From: Desulfurellaceae bacterium
GTDB lineage: Bacteria; Desulfobacterota; Binatia; Bin18
DNA length: 39,392 nt
NCBI GenBank assembly: GCA_021296095.1
Contig: JAGWBB010000013.1
Coordinates: 1-39,392, forward strand
Direction: 5' to 3'
A model generated the notes under the pieces. The model was not told the DNA's origin. It made no database searches and was given only the letters and a program-made list of their open reading frames with translations. Shown piece by piece: positions 10,106 through 19,593 of this stretch. The stretch's first letter is position 1. Each line of letters starts with the position of its first letter. The position numbers and the translations under genes are program-made.

Positions 10106-10728
10106 TGAGATGTCGTTCCTGTGTCGTTTGAGCCTGGAATGAGCCGCATGCGCGCCCGGCCTTCGACCACACTCCGCCGCTCGTCAAGATAGACGATAAC
10201 CTGGTCACCGCTGACCTGGTTGACGCCCTCGTGCAGCACGGCATCGCCGCTCAGGGTGACCGTCCGTTTGGTCTGATCGAACACCAGCCGTTTGCCGGTT
10301 GCGTAGCCGCTTTCGGACTCCAGCCTGACATCGCCCTCGGCAACAATCTCCCTGAGACGCTGTTGGGAGGTAGTGGACGGCGGGGACGACTGCGGCGTGC
10401 CGTCTGACTCGGCCGGCTCTTCATAGCTGACCGTCAGCAGATTACAGGTCAGGGTCACCTCACCCTGGGTCGCCACGACTCCGTCCTGATATTGGACCCG
10501 TTTTTCGGCGTATAAGAACTCGAGACGCTGGGAGCGGATGTCGATGGGCTGATTGCTGTCGGCGAAAGACAGGGAGGCGATCAGGCTTTGGTCCGTGTCG
10601 GGAACCTGGGCCGGGCTGCCGCCGGGGTGTCCGACCAGCAGGAAGAGAACTAGGCCGGCGGACACCAGCCAGCGGCCGGTCCGAACCTGGGCCGACAGGG
10701 ATCGCCACACGCGCGTACACATGCCCAT
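10102..10728 (-). CDS. lptA: LPS transport periplasmic protein LptA (OstA-like)
   Basis: Periplasmic beta-jellyroll protein that bridges LptC and LptD during LPS transport. The 208 residues include a signal peptide (basic start, hydrophobic core about 20-33, likely cleavage after GGSPA near 40). An OstA-type domain follows, with the repeated beta-strand pattern around VRLESESGYATGKRLVF and VTLSGDAVLHEG. The ATG overlaps the lptC stop as TGATG, with GAGGGC as ribosome binding site. The call rests on fold-type sequence and on the lptC-lptA-lptB order. Confidence 0.9.
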   Translation of the reverse strand: MGMCTRVWRSLSAQVRTGRWLVSAGLVLFLLVGHPGGSPAQVPDTDQSLIASLSFADSNQPIDIRSQRLEFLYAEKRVQYQDGVVATQGEVTLTCNLLTVSYEEPAESDGTPQSSPPSTTSQQRLREIVAEGDVRLESESGYATGKRLVFDQTKRTVTLSGDAVLHEGVNQVSGDQVIVYLDERRSVVEGRARMRLIPGSNDTGTTSQ

Positions 10729-11297
10729 CAGCCCTCTTCCCTGGTCAGCGTGGTATGGACTTCGGCGTGGAGGGTCACCCGCTTCTCGTCCACCACTATC
10801 CGGTAGCCCCGGGCTTCAACGCTCAGATCCTGGCCGGTAACGTGGACCACATCCGGTGCCGAGACCGTATTCTGAGCGCTGTCGTACAGCGCGGTTTGGG
10901 TCTTGAGAGAAAAATCGCCGATCCGCATTTCCAGATCGCCGCTCAGCTTCATCCGCACGACCTCCTGCATACCCTCGCCGAGGGTGACCCGGCCTTCTCG
11001 GCACCGCAGGGCAATCACCTCACCGCTGTCGAGGTACAGCGACATGGTCGGCGAATCGACCAGCAGCTCCCTGCTGTCTTCGAAAAAACGCGCCTGGGTG
11101 GCGGCGATTTCCCAGATTTTCTTTCCGTCGCGCATTTTGACCCGCCGGAAGTTCTGCATCCGCTGGTCCCCGCCGGACGAGGCCACGGTCGGCAGCTCCT
11201 GCTCGTCCTGACGCTGGTGCCACAGCCCCATGCCCAGCCCACCCAAGACGCACACGATAACAAGACCGATAACAAAACGTGCCTGATTTCGATTCAT
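10728..11297 (-). CDS. lptC: LPS export protein LptC
   Basis: Bitopic inner-membrane protein that receives LPS from LptB2FG and passes it to LptA. From the ATG at 11297 it has 189 residues: a short basic N-terminus, one membrane segment (about 8-26) and a periplasmic OstA-like domain. The frame is open back to 11339, but the inner ATG puts the membrane segment at the very N-terminus as usual for LptC. That ATG also overlaps the stop of a small upstream ORF (see the leader entry). The kdsC and kdsD genes that often sit between kdsA and lptC are missing. Confidence 0.88.
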   Translation of the reverse strand: MNRNQARFVIGLVIVCVLGGLGMGLWHQRQDEQELPTVASSGGDQRMQNFRRVKMRDGKKIWEIAATQARFFEDSRELLVDSPTMSLYLDSGEVIALRCREGRVTLGEGMQEVVRMKLSGDLEMRIGDFSLKTQTALYDSAQNTVSAPDVVHVTGQDLSVEARGYRIVVDEKRVTLHAEVHTTLTREEG

Positions 11298-11323
11298 TGT
11301 GGAACCACCCGAGCAAGCACCAT
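11294..11323 (-). promoter_or_regulatory. Possible translated leader mini-ORF coupled to lptC
   Basis: Nine codons (M-V-L-A-R-V-V-P-Q) then TGA. A strong GGAGG lies at 11332-11328, whereas lptC itself has only a weak binding site. The TGA overlaps the lptC ATG as ATGA, the same coupling geometry used elsewhere in this gene train. It may act as a ribosome-loading leader for lptC. The chance occurrence of such a short ORF is high. Confidence 0.3.
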
Positions 11324-11389
11324 ACCACCTCCGCCACACCGGGCAAAGGGTAGACCCGCCCCGTCGGCTCAGACCCCGGGGGACACCTT

Positions 11390-12226
11390 CTAGGCTTTCA
11401 CCAGTTGGTCGAGACGCTGCAAGGTCCGCAGCAGGGCTTCGAGCTGGTCCAGAGGAAACACGCTCGCGCTATCGCTGCGAGCCTGGTCCGGGTTGCAGTG
11501 AACCTCCATGAACAGACCGTCAATACCGACCGCAACGGCCGCCCGGGCCAGCGGGGCGATGAATTCTCGCTGACCGCCCGAACTCGTCCCCTGTCCTCCG
11601 GGCAGCTGCACGCTGTGGGTGGCGTCATACACCACGGGGTAGCCGCTGCGGGCCATGATCGGCAGCGCGCGAAAGTCCGAGACGAGATAATTATAGCCAA
11701 AACTGGCCCCCCGTTCGGTCAGCAGAATGTGCCGATTACCGGTTGAGGCGACCTTGTCGGCGGCGTGGGCGATATCATGAGGAGCCACAAACTGACCCTT
11801 CTTGATATTGACCACTCGACCGCTCTGGCCGGCCGCCACAAGCAGGTCGGTCTGACGGCACAGAAAGGCCGGAATCTGTACAATATCGGCTACTTCTGCT
11901 GCCGCCCGAACCTCTTGGGGCGTATGCACATCGGTCAGAATCGGCACCTCCAGCTCGCGTTTCACGCTGGCCAGGATCCGCAGCCCCTCGTCCTGGCCCG
12001 GCCCCCGGAAGGACTCCACCGAGGTCCGATTGGCCTTATCGTACGAGGATTTATACACCAGCGGGACCTGTAGACGGTCGGTCACGGTTTTCAGCGCCTG
12101 GGCGTGGTGCAGGGCAGAGTCCCGGCTCTCGATGACGCATGGGCCGGCCATCAGCACGAACGGCCGGGCCTGGCCACACAGCAGGCGACCGATCGGAACG
12201 GCGTCGGGCTGACACTCGCGGATCAT
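11390..12226 (-). CDS. kdsA: 3-deoxy-8-phosphooctulonate synthase (Kdo-8-P synthase)
   Basis: Condenses phosphoenolpyruvate with arabinose-5-phosphate to Kdo-8-phosphate, for the LPS inner core. The 278 residues match. Visible motifs are AGPCVIES with Cys30, [25 protein letters not shown] and [10 protein letters not shown]. The Cys in the first motif, where the E. coli enzyme has Asn, together with the His, Glu and Asp of the last motifs, points to the class II metal-dependent form (inference from known family differences). The ATG overlaps the pyrG stop by ATGA. Confidence 0.96.
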   Translation of the reverse strand: MIRECQPDAVPIGRLLCGQARPFVLMAGPCVIESRDSALHHAQALKTVTDRLQVPLVYKSSYDKANRTSVESFRGPGQDEGLRILASVKRELEVPILTDVHTPQEVRAAAEVADIVQIPAFLCRQTDLLVAAGQSGRVVNIKKGQFVAPHDIAHAADKVASTGNRHILLTERGASFGYNYLVSDFRALPIMARSGYPVVYDATHSVQLPGGQGTSSGGQREFIAPLARAAVAVGIDGLFMEVHCNPDQARSDSASVFPLDQLEALLRTLQRLDQLVKA

Positions 12227-13947
12227 ACGCTCTCGGCCTTGCCCTGGACGTGACCCAGCCTGAGCTTTGACTTGGGAAGAGCGGACGCAGCATATTCAGC
12301 CCGCAGCGGGGGAGCTGCGCCATAGCCGGCCCGGCGCTGCCGGGCAGCCTGAATAAAACCTTTGAACAGGGGATGACAGTCGAACGGGCGCGATTTGAAC
12401 TCGGGGTGGAACTGGACGCCGATAAACCACGGGTGGTCGTGTAGCTCGACGATTTCGACCAGGCTCCGGTCGGGGGACAGGCCGCTGAAGATCAGTCCTT
12501 TCTGGCTGAGCTGGTGGCGATAGGCGTTGTTGAATTCATAGCGGTGGCGGTGCCGTTCTGAGATCCGCTTCTTGCCGTACACGCTGGCCGCGAGACTGCT
12601 GTCCAGCACGGTGCAGGGGTAGGCGCCGAGGCGCATGGTGCCGCCTTTTTCCAGGACTTGGTTCTGCTCAGCCATGAGGGCGATCACCGGATGGGGCGTG
12701 TCCGGGTCGATCTCGGCCGAGTTGGCCTTGTCCAGACCGCACACGTTGCGGCTGAACTCGATCACCGCCATTTGCATGCCGAAGCAGATGCCCAGAAACG
12801 GTACGCCCCCTTCGCGGGCGTAGCGGACGGCCGTAATCTTGCCCTCGGTGCCACGCTGGCCAAAGCCCATCGGGACCAGTACACCGTCGGCCTGGCCGAG
12901 CGCGTCCGGAAACTCGCCGGCCTCAAGCTGTTCGGAGTCGATATGGTCCACCTCGACCCGACACTCATTGGCAAAGCCGCCATGGGCCAGGGCTTCGTTG
13001 AGGCTCTTGTACGAGTCAATCAGCTCGACGTATTTGCCGATCATGGCGATCCGCACCTGGTCTTGCGGCTGCTGAAACGTCCGCACGACTTTTTCCCAGC
13101 GGCTCAGGTCCGGGGTGCCGGTCCACATGTTCAGCTTATCGACGATACACTGATCGAGCCCCTCTTGATGAAAGACCAGCGGGACCTCGTAGATGCAATC
13201 CACGTCCTTGGCCGTAATCACCGCGTGCTCATCAACATTGCAGAAATGGGCGATCTTGGCCTTGACCTTGTGATCCAGGTAGCGATCCGTGCGGCACAGC
13301 AACACGTCGGGCTGAATCCCCATACTGGTCAGCTCTTTGACGCTGTGCTGGGTGGGTTTGGTCTTGAGTTCACCGGCCGCTGAAATAAAAGGCACCAGGG
13401 TCAGATGGAGGTATAAGACGTGCTCGCGTCCCCAGTCCCAGCGAAACTGGCGAATCGCCTCGAGAAAGGGCAGACTCTCGATGTCCCCGACCGTGCCGCC
13501 GACCTCGCAGATGGCAACGTCAAAGCCTTTGGCCGCGTTCAGGATACGCCGTTTGATCTCGTCCGTGATGTGGGGAATGACCTGAACCGTGCCGCCCAGA
13601 TAGTCTCCACGACGTTCCTGGGCAATGACCGTGTCGTACACCTGACCGGTGGTAAAGCTGTTTTGGCGACCCAGCGAGGTCGAAACATAACGTTCGTAGT
13701 GTCCCAGATCGAGGTCGGTCTCGGCCCCGTCGTCGGTTACAAACACCTCCCCGTGCTGAAAGGGATTCATGGTACCGGGATCGACGTTGATATACGGGTC
13801 CATCTTCAGCAGGGTGACATTCAGGCCTCGGCTCTCCAATAAGCCACCCAGCGAGGCCGCAGCCAAGCCCTTGCCCAAGGACGAAACAACCCCCCCGGTG
13901 ACAAAGATGAATTTTGTCTTGCGTCCTGCTCTGCCAGCAGTCGTCAT
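12223..13947 (-). CDS. pyrG: CTP synthase
   Basis: Makes CTP from UTP, ATP and glutamine. The 574 residues are somewhat above the usual 535-550 because of a C-terminal tail of about 25 residues rich in Ala, Arg and Lys. The synthase domain has the P-loop region [11 protein letters not shown] (17-27) and the [12 protein letters not shown] motif. The class I glutaminase domain has nucleophile Cys388 in GICFGMQ and HPEF near 514. It lies between kdsB and kdsA with four-base overlaps on both sides. This is a common arrangement because CTP is the co-substrate of KdsB. Confidence 0.97.
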   Translation of the reverse strand: MTTAGRAGRKTKFIFVTGGVVSSLGKGLAAASLGGLLESRGLNVTLLKMDPYINVDPGTMNPFQHGEVFVTDDGAETDLDLGHYERYVSTSLGRQNSFTTGQVYDTVIAQERRGDYLGGTVQVIPHITDEIKRRILNAAKGFDVAICEVGGTVGDIESLPFLEAIRQFRWDWGREHVLYLHLTLVPFISAAGELKTKPTQHSVKELTSMGIQPDVLLCRTDRYLDHKVKAKIAHFCNVDEHAVITAKDVDCIYEVPLVFHQEGLDQCIVDKLNMWTGTPDLSRWEKVVRTFQQPQDQVRIAMIGKYVELIDSYKSLNEALAHGGFANECRVEVDHIDSEQLEAGEFPDALGQADGVLVPMGFGQRGTEGKITAVRYAREGGVPFLGICFGMQMAVIEFSRNVCGLDKANSAEIDPDTPHPVIALMAEQNQVLEKGGTMRLGAYPCTVLDSSLAASVYGKKRISERHRHRYEFNNAYRHQLSQKGLIFSGLSPDRSLVEIVELHDHPWFIGVQFHPEFKSRPFDCHPLFKGFIQAARQRRAGYGAAPPLRAEYAASALPKSKLRLGHVQGKAESV

Positions 13948-14684
13948 GGCAACATCTCCTCTGCACGACGCAGGTCGAGCGGTGTGTCAACCTCAACCGT
14001 CGGGCGTTCCGTCTCCGTCACCCGAATTTTATAGCCCCACTCCAGAGCCCGAAGCTGTTCGAGCTTTTCGGCCTCCTCCAGGGGAGTTGGCACCAGCCTG
14101 CTGAAGGTCAGCAGAAAGTCCCGACGATACACATACAGCCCGATGTGGCGGTAGCCCCATATCTGGTCCGTCGCCTGGTCTGAACTGGGCGGCTGGCGGT
14201 AGAACGGAATCGGGCTGCGCGAAAAATACACGGCAAACCCGTCCCGGTCGGTCACGACCTTCACCACGTTGGGGTTGTGCCACTCCTCACGGCTGTGAAT
14301 CGGTGTCCTGACCGTTGCCATAGCTGCGGTCGGGCTGTGTTCAAGCGCGCTCACCGCGTCCCCGACCATGGCCGGCGGGAAAAAGGGCAGATCCCCCTGC
14401 ACGTTGACAATCAGGTCGGCCCGCAGGCCGGCGGCGACCTCGGCCAGGCGGTCCGTCCCGGTCGGATGATCGGCCCGGGTCATGGCCACCTGGCCACCCA
14501 CGGCCCGCACCGCAGCGGCAATCCGCTCATCATCGGTCGCCACCATCACCCGGTCCACGCCCGGCACCTGGCAGGTCTGCTGGTAGACGTGCTGAATCAT
14601 CGGCTTGCCACGCAGCAGGGCCAGCGGTTTTCCTGGAAAACGCGTAGAGCCGTAGCGTGCCGGAATGAGAGCGATAACTTCCAC
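13944..14684 (-). CDS. kdsB: 3-deoxy-manno-octulosonate cytidylyltransferase (CMP-Kdo synthetase)
   Basis: Activates Kdo as CMP-Kdo for transfer to lipid A. About 246 residues match the family. The N-terminal nucleotide-binding motif [15 protein letters not shown] (about 7-21) and the NVQGDLPF segment are clear. The GTG at 14684 gives [10 protein letters not shown], like the family N-terminus. A TTG at 14690 would add two residues. No strong ribosome binding site is seen for either. The stop overlaps the pyrG ATG. Confidence 0.95.
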   Translation of the reverse strand: MEVIALIPARYGSTRFPGKPLALLRGKPMIQHVYQQTCQVPGVDRVMVATDDERIAAAVRAVGGQVAMTRADHPTGTDRLAEVAAGLRADLIVNVQGDLPFFPPAMVGDAVSALEHSPTAAMATVRTPIHSREEWHNPNVVKVVTDRDGFAVYFSRSPIPFYRQPPSSDQATDQIWGYRHIGLYVYRRDFLLTFSRLVPTPLEEAEKLEQLRALEWGYKIRVTETERPTVEVDTPLDLRRAEEMLP

Positions 14685-14798
14685 ACCCAAGCCATATTCG
14701 GTTACACGGTCGAATTTCTGGGGAACTGTGCTTGCGGGACCCCACTATAGGCCACCCGACCGGAGCCGTCAAATACTGCCCTGGTCCGTCGGACGGGC

Positions 14799-15494
14799 TT
14801 AGCTTTTTGTCGCTTTTTCCCGCCGCACCGTCCGACACACCGGCCGCAGCGGGCAGGCCGGGCAGCGCGGAGCCCGCGCCGTACAGACGGTCGCGCCAAT
14901 ATCCATAATCGCCTGATTGAAGATGTGGGCCTGGCCGAGCGGGGTGACGTGGCGGGCCACGGACCACAAAAAGCGGGGCGTTTGGTACGTCTCGGGCAGG
15001 TCAAAGAAGCGACTCAGCACCCGGGCGGCGTTGGTGTCGAGGATGGCGGCGTGGTGATGAAAGGCAAAGCTCGATACCGCACCGGCCGTATAGGGACCGA
15101 TCCCGGGCAGTTTTTGCAGCTCTTCGGGCGTGTCGGGAAAGCGTCCGTCATGCTCGGCGACGATTTTCCGGCTGGTCGATTGCAGGTTGCGGGCGCGGGC
15201 ATAGTAGCCGAGCCCGTGCCAGGTTTCGCGCACCTCGGGTTCATCGGCTCTGGCCAAATCCTCCACCGTCGGGTAGCGGGACAGGAATTTTTCATAGTAC
15301 AGCAGTGCGCGCTGCACCTGGGTCTGTTGCAGCATGACCTCGGAGACCAGAATCGCGTAGGGGTCGCGGGTCCGACGCCACGGCAGATCGCGGCCGTGCT
15401 GGCCGTACCAGGCCAGCAGCCGGCGTTGCAGCGCCCGGACGGTCGCCGGAGGGGCAATGCGGCTCAGCCGCAGAACGGCAGACTGGCGAGCCAT
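14799..15494 (-). CDS. mutY: A/G-specific adenine glycosylase MutY, short form
   Basis: Base-excision repair glycosylase that removes adenine mispaired with 8-oxoguanine or guanine. From the ATG at 15494 (AAGGG upstream) it has 231 residues. Visible are SEVMLQQT with catalytic Glu52, the helix-hairpin-helix LPGIGPYTAGA (129-139), catalytic Asp153 in ILDTN and the iron-sulfur cysteines 204, 211, 214 and 220 spaced C-x6-C-x2-C-x5-C. The C-terminal NUDIX-like domain that reads 8-oxoguanine in E. coli MutY (about 350 residues) is absent. Asp-Thr-Asn replaces the usual Asp-Gly-Asn, as in other short MutY-like enzymes. It may be the first gene of the minus-strand train. Confidence 0.92.
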   Translation of the reverse strand: MARQSAVLRLSRIAPPATVRALQRRLLAWYGQHGRDLPWRRTRDPYAILVSEVMLQQTQVQRALLYYEKFLSRYPTVEDLARADEPEVRETWHGLGYYARARNLQSTSRKIVAEHDGRFPDTPEELQKLPGIGPYTAGAVSSFAFHHHAAILDTNAARVLSRFFDLPETYQTPRFLWSVARHVTPLGQAHIFNQAIMDIGATVCTARAPRCPACPLRPVCRTVRREKATKS

Positions 15495-15659
15495 GGTCGG
15501 CCCTTGTGACAAAAAGCCGGGTCTGAGGCAAGAGGCCCGCGGCCGGCGCTCCCCTTTATCTTGACTCCAACCGGTGGAGGCATTAAGGTGGCGGCGCACC
15601 GAGGAGTGGGGGCTGGAGACACAAGCTGGTCAGGCGGGGTGTACGGAGGATCTGGTTTC

Positions 15660-15926
15660 ATGGCAGGACGGGATTCGCTGGAGAAGATGATTGCCAAGAT
15701 CTTGCACCGTCACTGCGAGTTTGGTTGGGCCCACTACTACATTCCGAGCGAAAAATTTCCAAACCTGGTGGACGAGTTACTCAAAGTGCTGCAACCGGCG
15801 GAGGAGGCGGGGGAGGATGAGTTAGTCAAGCTTTTTCTCGGTCTGAAACGCTATTCTTCCGAGCAAGAACGGGTCGATCAACTCTTGACGGCATACCGGG
15901 TGCTGAAACGTGAGGAACCACGCTGA
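15660..15926 (+). CDS. Small conserved-looking protein of unknown function
   Basis: 88 residues from the ATG at 15660, which has GGAGGA about eight bases upstream. The frame is open further upstream but without a comparable binding site. The product is acidic to neutral and mainly helical in appearance, with HRHCEFGWAHYYIPS near the N-terminus (aromatic and His-rich), an acidic stretch around EEAGEDE and a basic C-terminus. No known domain is recognised. It is on the same strand as the two glycosyltransferases and 113 bp ahead of them, so co-transcription is possible. No signal peptide or membrane segment is seen. Confidence 0.65.
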   Translation: MAGRDSLEKMIAKILHRHCEFGWAHYYIPSEKFPNLVDELLKVLQPAEEAGEDELVKLFLGLKRYSSEQERVDQLLTAYRVLKREEPR

Positions 15927-16039
15927 GGTCTGGGCCGGCCGTTTGTTCAGCCGCCAACAGGCCACCACCACGACTGGGCCAACAGGCTTGATACCTGGGA
16001 CACGGCCGGGAGCAGAGCGGGCGGGCGGCGAGGTGCGCC

Positions 16040-17776
16040 ATGCCTGAGACACGGCGCACCAGACGCACGGTCGGCGGCCTGCTGCTGCTGTGTTTCCTGC
16101 TCTATTTCTGGGAACTTGGTCGGATCCCGTTCTATAATTACGAAGAGTCGAAAGAAGCGCTGATCGTCTGGGAGATCGTCAACGACGGCGGCTGGATTCT
16201 GCCCCGGCGCAACGGCACCGAGATGCCGCTCAAGCCGCCACTGTTCCACTGGATCGGGGCCGGTATCTCACTGCTTGGCGGTCAGGTCAGCGAGTTCGCC
16301 GTGCGGGCGCCCTCGGCTTTTGCCGCCACTGCTGCGGTGGTGTTGACGTTCTTCTGCGGCCAAGCCTGGTGGAGCTGGCGGGTGGGGCTGTTTGCCGCGC
16401 TGATTCTGGTCACCTCGCCGGAGTGGGCACGCTGGGCTATTCACGCCCGGAGCGACATGCTGCTGGTCTTTTTCATGACCGCAGCCATGCTGAGCTTTTT
16501 CCAGCTGTGGCAGGAACGCGCCAGCCGGCGCAGCCTTGTGTACGTGTTCTATGCGAGTCTGGGGCTGGCGATCCTGGCCAAAGGGCCGCTGGGTTTCCTG
16601 CTGCCGGTCCTGGTCATTGTCGCTTTTCTGGCCGAGCGCCGCGACCTCCAGTTCATCTGGCAGATGAAGCTGGTGGGCGGCTCGCTGGTCATGGTTGTGA
16701 TTGCGGCGTCGTGGTATGTGCTGGCCACGGCCCAGGGCGGCGGCGAGTTTGTCTCGCGCCAAATTCTGGACGAGAATGTCTTTCGCTTTTTTGCCAGCGA
16801 GCAGGGCGGGCCGAGTCGGGATCACTCTTTTTACTACTATGTGCCAACCTTATGCGCCGGCATGCTCCCCTGGAGCCTGTTCTTTCCGGCCCTGATCTAC
16901 GTCCTGTACCGCTCCCACGGTCGGGGCGACGCCAAGTCTCGCTATTTGATGATCTGGTGTGGGGTTGAACTCCTGTTTTTCAGTCTGGCGTCCGGCAAGC
17001 GCAGCAATTACATCCTGCCCGTGTATCCGGCGCTGGCCCTCTTGCTGGGAGTGTGGTGGCAGGAGTTGATGGATCGGGCCGCCGCCTTCTCGCCCGCCGT
17101 GTTACGTCTCAGCAAAGCCTCGGCCGTGCTGCTGGGCGGCGGATTTGCGGTCATTGTCGTGAGTCTGCTGGCCCACGGATCCGGGGTCGATCTGGCCCAT
17201 CTCGTCTCTCCGTTTTTGCATCCCCGCGATCAGGCCAACCTGCCCCTGGTTGCCCACGGCCTCCAGAGCCATTTCCCGGTCGTCATGGCCTGGCTGGCCA
17301 TCCTGGCGTCTGCGCTCGGCTGGTATTTTGTGGGCTTTAAGCGGGAGCAATGGATGTGGGTGTTCGCCGCCCTGACTGTCCTCATGTCCTCCTCCCTGTA
17401 TTTCACCAACGCGCTCTTCCATCCTATTTTGGCCAAAGAGCGGACCTATAAACCGTTCATGCTGGGGGCTCGCTCAACCGTGCAGGACGCACCGCTGTAC
17501 TTCTATCAGAACGCCTACGACTACGGCGCGAACTTTTATGCCGACCGGCGTATTCCGTCCTACACCCAGGACTTGACCCAGCTGGCGACGAACCACGCCT
17601 CACAGCTGTATCTGCTCATGCGCGAGGAGGACTGGCAGCGCCTGCCGCCAACAGAATCGTCCCGCCTGGAGCATCTGGTCACCAGCCACGGGCGGGGACC
17701 GGATAAAAAGCATCGCCTGGCTCTGGTTGCCCTGTTGCCGACACCAGCCGACCCGCCGTCCGCCTCGGCGGACTGA
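16040..17776 (+). CDS. ArnT/PMT-type membrane glycosyltransferase (GT-C fold), paralogue 1
   Basis: 578-residue integral membrane protein of the dolichyl-phosphate-mannose mannosyltransferase/ArnT superfamily. These enzymes transfer a sugar from a polyprenyl-phosphate carrier to lipid A, protein or glycan on the periplasmic side. About 12 hydrophobic segments are visible. The first periplasmic loop has the acidic pair Glu35-Glu36, in the place of the catalytic Asp-Glu of ArnT. The NG..MPLKPPLFHW motif follows, equivalent to FEKPP in ArnT. GAGGTG supports the ATG. The donor and acceptor cannot be read from sequence. The next gene is a close paralogue starting 12 bp later, and the pair probably arose by tandem duplication. 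Confidence 0.87.
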   Translation: MPETRRTRRTVGGLLLLCFLLYFWELGRIPFYNYEESKEALIVWEIVNDGGWILPRRNGTEMPLKPPLFHWIGAGISLLGGQVSEFAVRAPSAFAATAAVVLTFFCGQAWWSWRVGLFAALILVTSPEWARWAIHARSDMLLVFFMTAAMLSFFQLWQERASRRSLVYVFYASLGLAILAKGPLGFLLPVLVIVAFLAERRDLQFIWQMKLVGGSLVMVVIAASWYVLATAQGGGEFVSRQILDENVFRFFASEQGGPSRDHSFYYYVPTLCAGMLPWSLFFPALIYVLYRSHGRGDAKSRYLMIWCGVELLFFSLASGKRSNYILPVYPALALLLGVWWQELMDRAAAFSPAVLRLSKASAVLLGGGFAVIVVSLLAHGSGVDLAHLVSPFLHPRDQANLPLVAHGLQSHFPVVMAWLAILASALGWYFVGFKREQWMWVFAALTVLMSSSLYFTNALFHPILAKERTYKPFMLGARSTVQDAPLYFYQNAYDYGANFYADRRIPSYTQDLTQLATNHASQLYLLMREEDWQRLPPTESSRLEHLVTSHGRGPDKKHRLALVALLPTPADPPSASAD

Positions 17777-17788
17777 GAATCCAGGTCC

Positions 17789-19564
17789 GTGCGCCCGCTG
17801 CCCGCCGCTCTCGGCCTCGCCTGCCTGTGCCTCAGCCTGTACGTCTGGGGGCTGGGCGACCTGCCTTTCTACACCAAGGGCCAGCCCCGGGAAGCCACCG
17901 TGGTGTGGGAGATCACGACCCACGGGGAATGGATCCTGCCCCTGCGCAACGGTCATATCATCCCCTCAAAACCGCCGCTCTTTCACTGGCTCGGCGCGCT
18001 GGCGAGCCATCTCGGGGGAGAGCCGAACGAGCTGACGATTCGCCTCCCGTCGGCCCTGCTAGCGGTGCTGGGCGTGTTGCTGACGTATTACACTGGAGTA
18101 GCCCTGTGGGGGGTCGAGGCCGGACTGCTGGCCGGGATTATTCTAGCCACCAGCTTTGAATGGTTCCGGGCCGCGACTACGGCACGGGTCGATATGACCC
18201 TGAGCTTCTTCATGGTGGCAGCGGTGTTGAGCTTTTGGTCAGGCTACCGCAACGGGCGTTTCTCCTGGACCCATGTACTCGGCTTCTACGGCCTGGCCGG
18301 CCTGGCCAGCCTGGCCAAAGGGCCGGTCGGCGGCGTGTTGCCGGGGTTGATCGTCTGCGTGTTTTTGCTGCTGCGCCGGGACATCGGCTTCCTGCGCCGC
18401 ATACACCTGCTCAGCGGCGGGCTGCTGTACCTGGGTGTGGCCGGCTCATGGTATGGGCTGGCACTGTGGCAGGGCGGTGAGGCGTTTTTTGAAAAGCAGA
18501 TTCTGAAAGAGAACGTCCTGCGTTTTCTTTCCAGCGGGGCGGCCGGTGCCGGACACGAGCATCCCTTCTACTACTTTCTTCCCAACCTGTTCATGGGCAT
18601 GGCGCCGTGGAGTTTTTTCTTGCCGCCGCTGGTCTATTTTCTCTACCGCTCGCGCGAGCGCTGGGTCCAGCACCAGTTCCTGTTCCCGCTTGTCTGGTTT
18701 ACGACCGTGTTTGTGTTCTACTCAGCTTCGAGCAGCAAACGCAGCGTGTATATCCTGCCCCTGTATCCGGCCGCGGCTCTGTTGCTCGGAGCCTGGTGGC
18801 AGGCGCTACGCCGGGGTGAGGTCGAGCTGCCGCGCGGATTCGAGCGACTTATCCAGGCGGCCGGCTATGTCAGTGCCGGTGTCATCCTCATCGCGGTGGC
18901 CGGGGTGCTGGCTGAAGCCGGCGGCCTGGACCCATTTGCCCTGATTCGTCCCCTGCTACACCCCAAGGACAGGAGTAACCTGCCGCTGTTCAGCGGAGTT
19001 GTCGCCTCCCATCCCCTGGCCTTCGGCGCATGGCTGCTGGGCGTCAGCGGAGCAATGCTCTGGCTGGTCGTGGGTTTGCGCCGCCGCGCCTGGAAGGCCG
19101 TGTTCGGAGCGCTGGCGGTCTTCACGACCAGCCTGTTCCTGCTCGTCAACCACGTCATTCAGCCGACGATTGCCGCCGCCCGGACCTACCGGCCGTTCAT
19201 GCAGCGGGTTGTTTCACAGATCGGCCCACGGCCGCTGTTCTTCTATCGCTGCTTTGACAGCGGAGCGCTGTTCTATGCCGACCGGCGCATCCCGTTCTAC
19301 GCACCCGCGACGACCCCGACCGAACCGTACTACGTCCTGGCCTGGGAGAAAGAATGGGAGCGCCTGGGCCAGCTTGACCGACAGGACGAGAGGCTGGCAA
19401 TCAGCCCGGACGAGGTTGCCCCGCAGGTGCGACTGCGCGACATCAGCCGGGGCACCGGGCCAAAGGGCAGGAAGCGCCTGACCCTGCTTGAGGTGTCGGC
19501 CGCTCACGTCCTGCCGGCCTGGACGGACGACGAGCAGGGACGGATCAAGCGCGACGCCATGTGA
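17789..19564 (+). CDS. ArnT/PMT-type membrane glycosyltransferase, paralogue 2 with altered acidic loop
   Basis: 591 residues from a GTG start, clearly paralogous to the previous gene along its whole length (shared WEI..GEWILP-type loop, KPPLFHWLGA, LAKGPVGG, and a C-terminal YADRRIPFY region). About 12 membrane segments are visible. Aligning the first loops puts Gly31-Gln32 where paralogue 1 has Glu-Glu and ArnT has Asp-Glu. These acids are needed for catalysis in studied GT-C enzymes, so this copy may be inactive, use another residue or act as a partner subunit. The frame is intact and codon use looks like its neighbour, so it is not an obvious pseudogene. Confidence 0.85.
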   Translation: MRPLPAALGLACLCLSLYVWGLGDLPFYTKGQPREATVVWEITTHGEWILPLRNGHIIPSKPPLFHWLGALASHLGGEPNELTIRLPSALLAVLGVLLTYYTGVALWGVEAGLLAGIILATSFEWFRAATTARVDMTLSFFMVAAVLSFWSGYRNGRFSWTHVLGFYGLAGLASLAKGPVGGVLPGLIVCVFLLLRRDIGFLRRIHLLSGGLLYLGVAGSWYGLALWQGGEAFFEKQILKENVLRFLSSGAAGAGHEHPFYYFLPNLFMGMAPWSFFLPPLVYFLYRSRERWVQHQFLFPLVWFTTVFVFYSASSSKRSVYILPLYPAAALLLGAWWQALRRGEVELPRGFERLIQAAGYVSAGVILIAVAGVLAEAGGLDPFALIRPLLHPKDRSNLPLFSGVVASHPLAFGAWLLGVSGAMLWLVVGLRRRAWKAVFGALAVFTTSLFLLVNHVIQPTIAAARTYRPFMQRVVSQIGPRPLFFYRCFDSGALFYADRRIPFYAPATTPTEPYYVLAWEKEWERLGQLDRQDERLAISPDEVAPQVRLRDISRGTGPKGRKRLTLLEVSAAHVLPAWTDDEQGRIKRDAM

Positions 19565-19593
19565 CGAACGGCTCACCTGCGGGTGGAGGAAGG

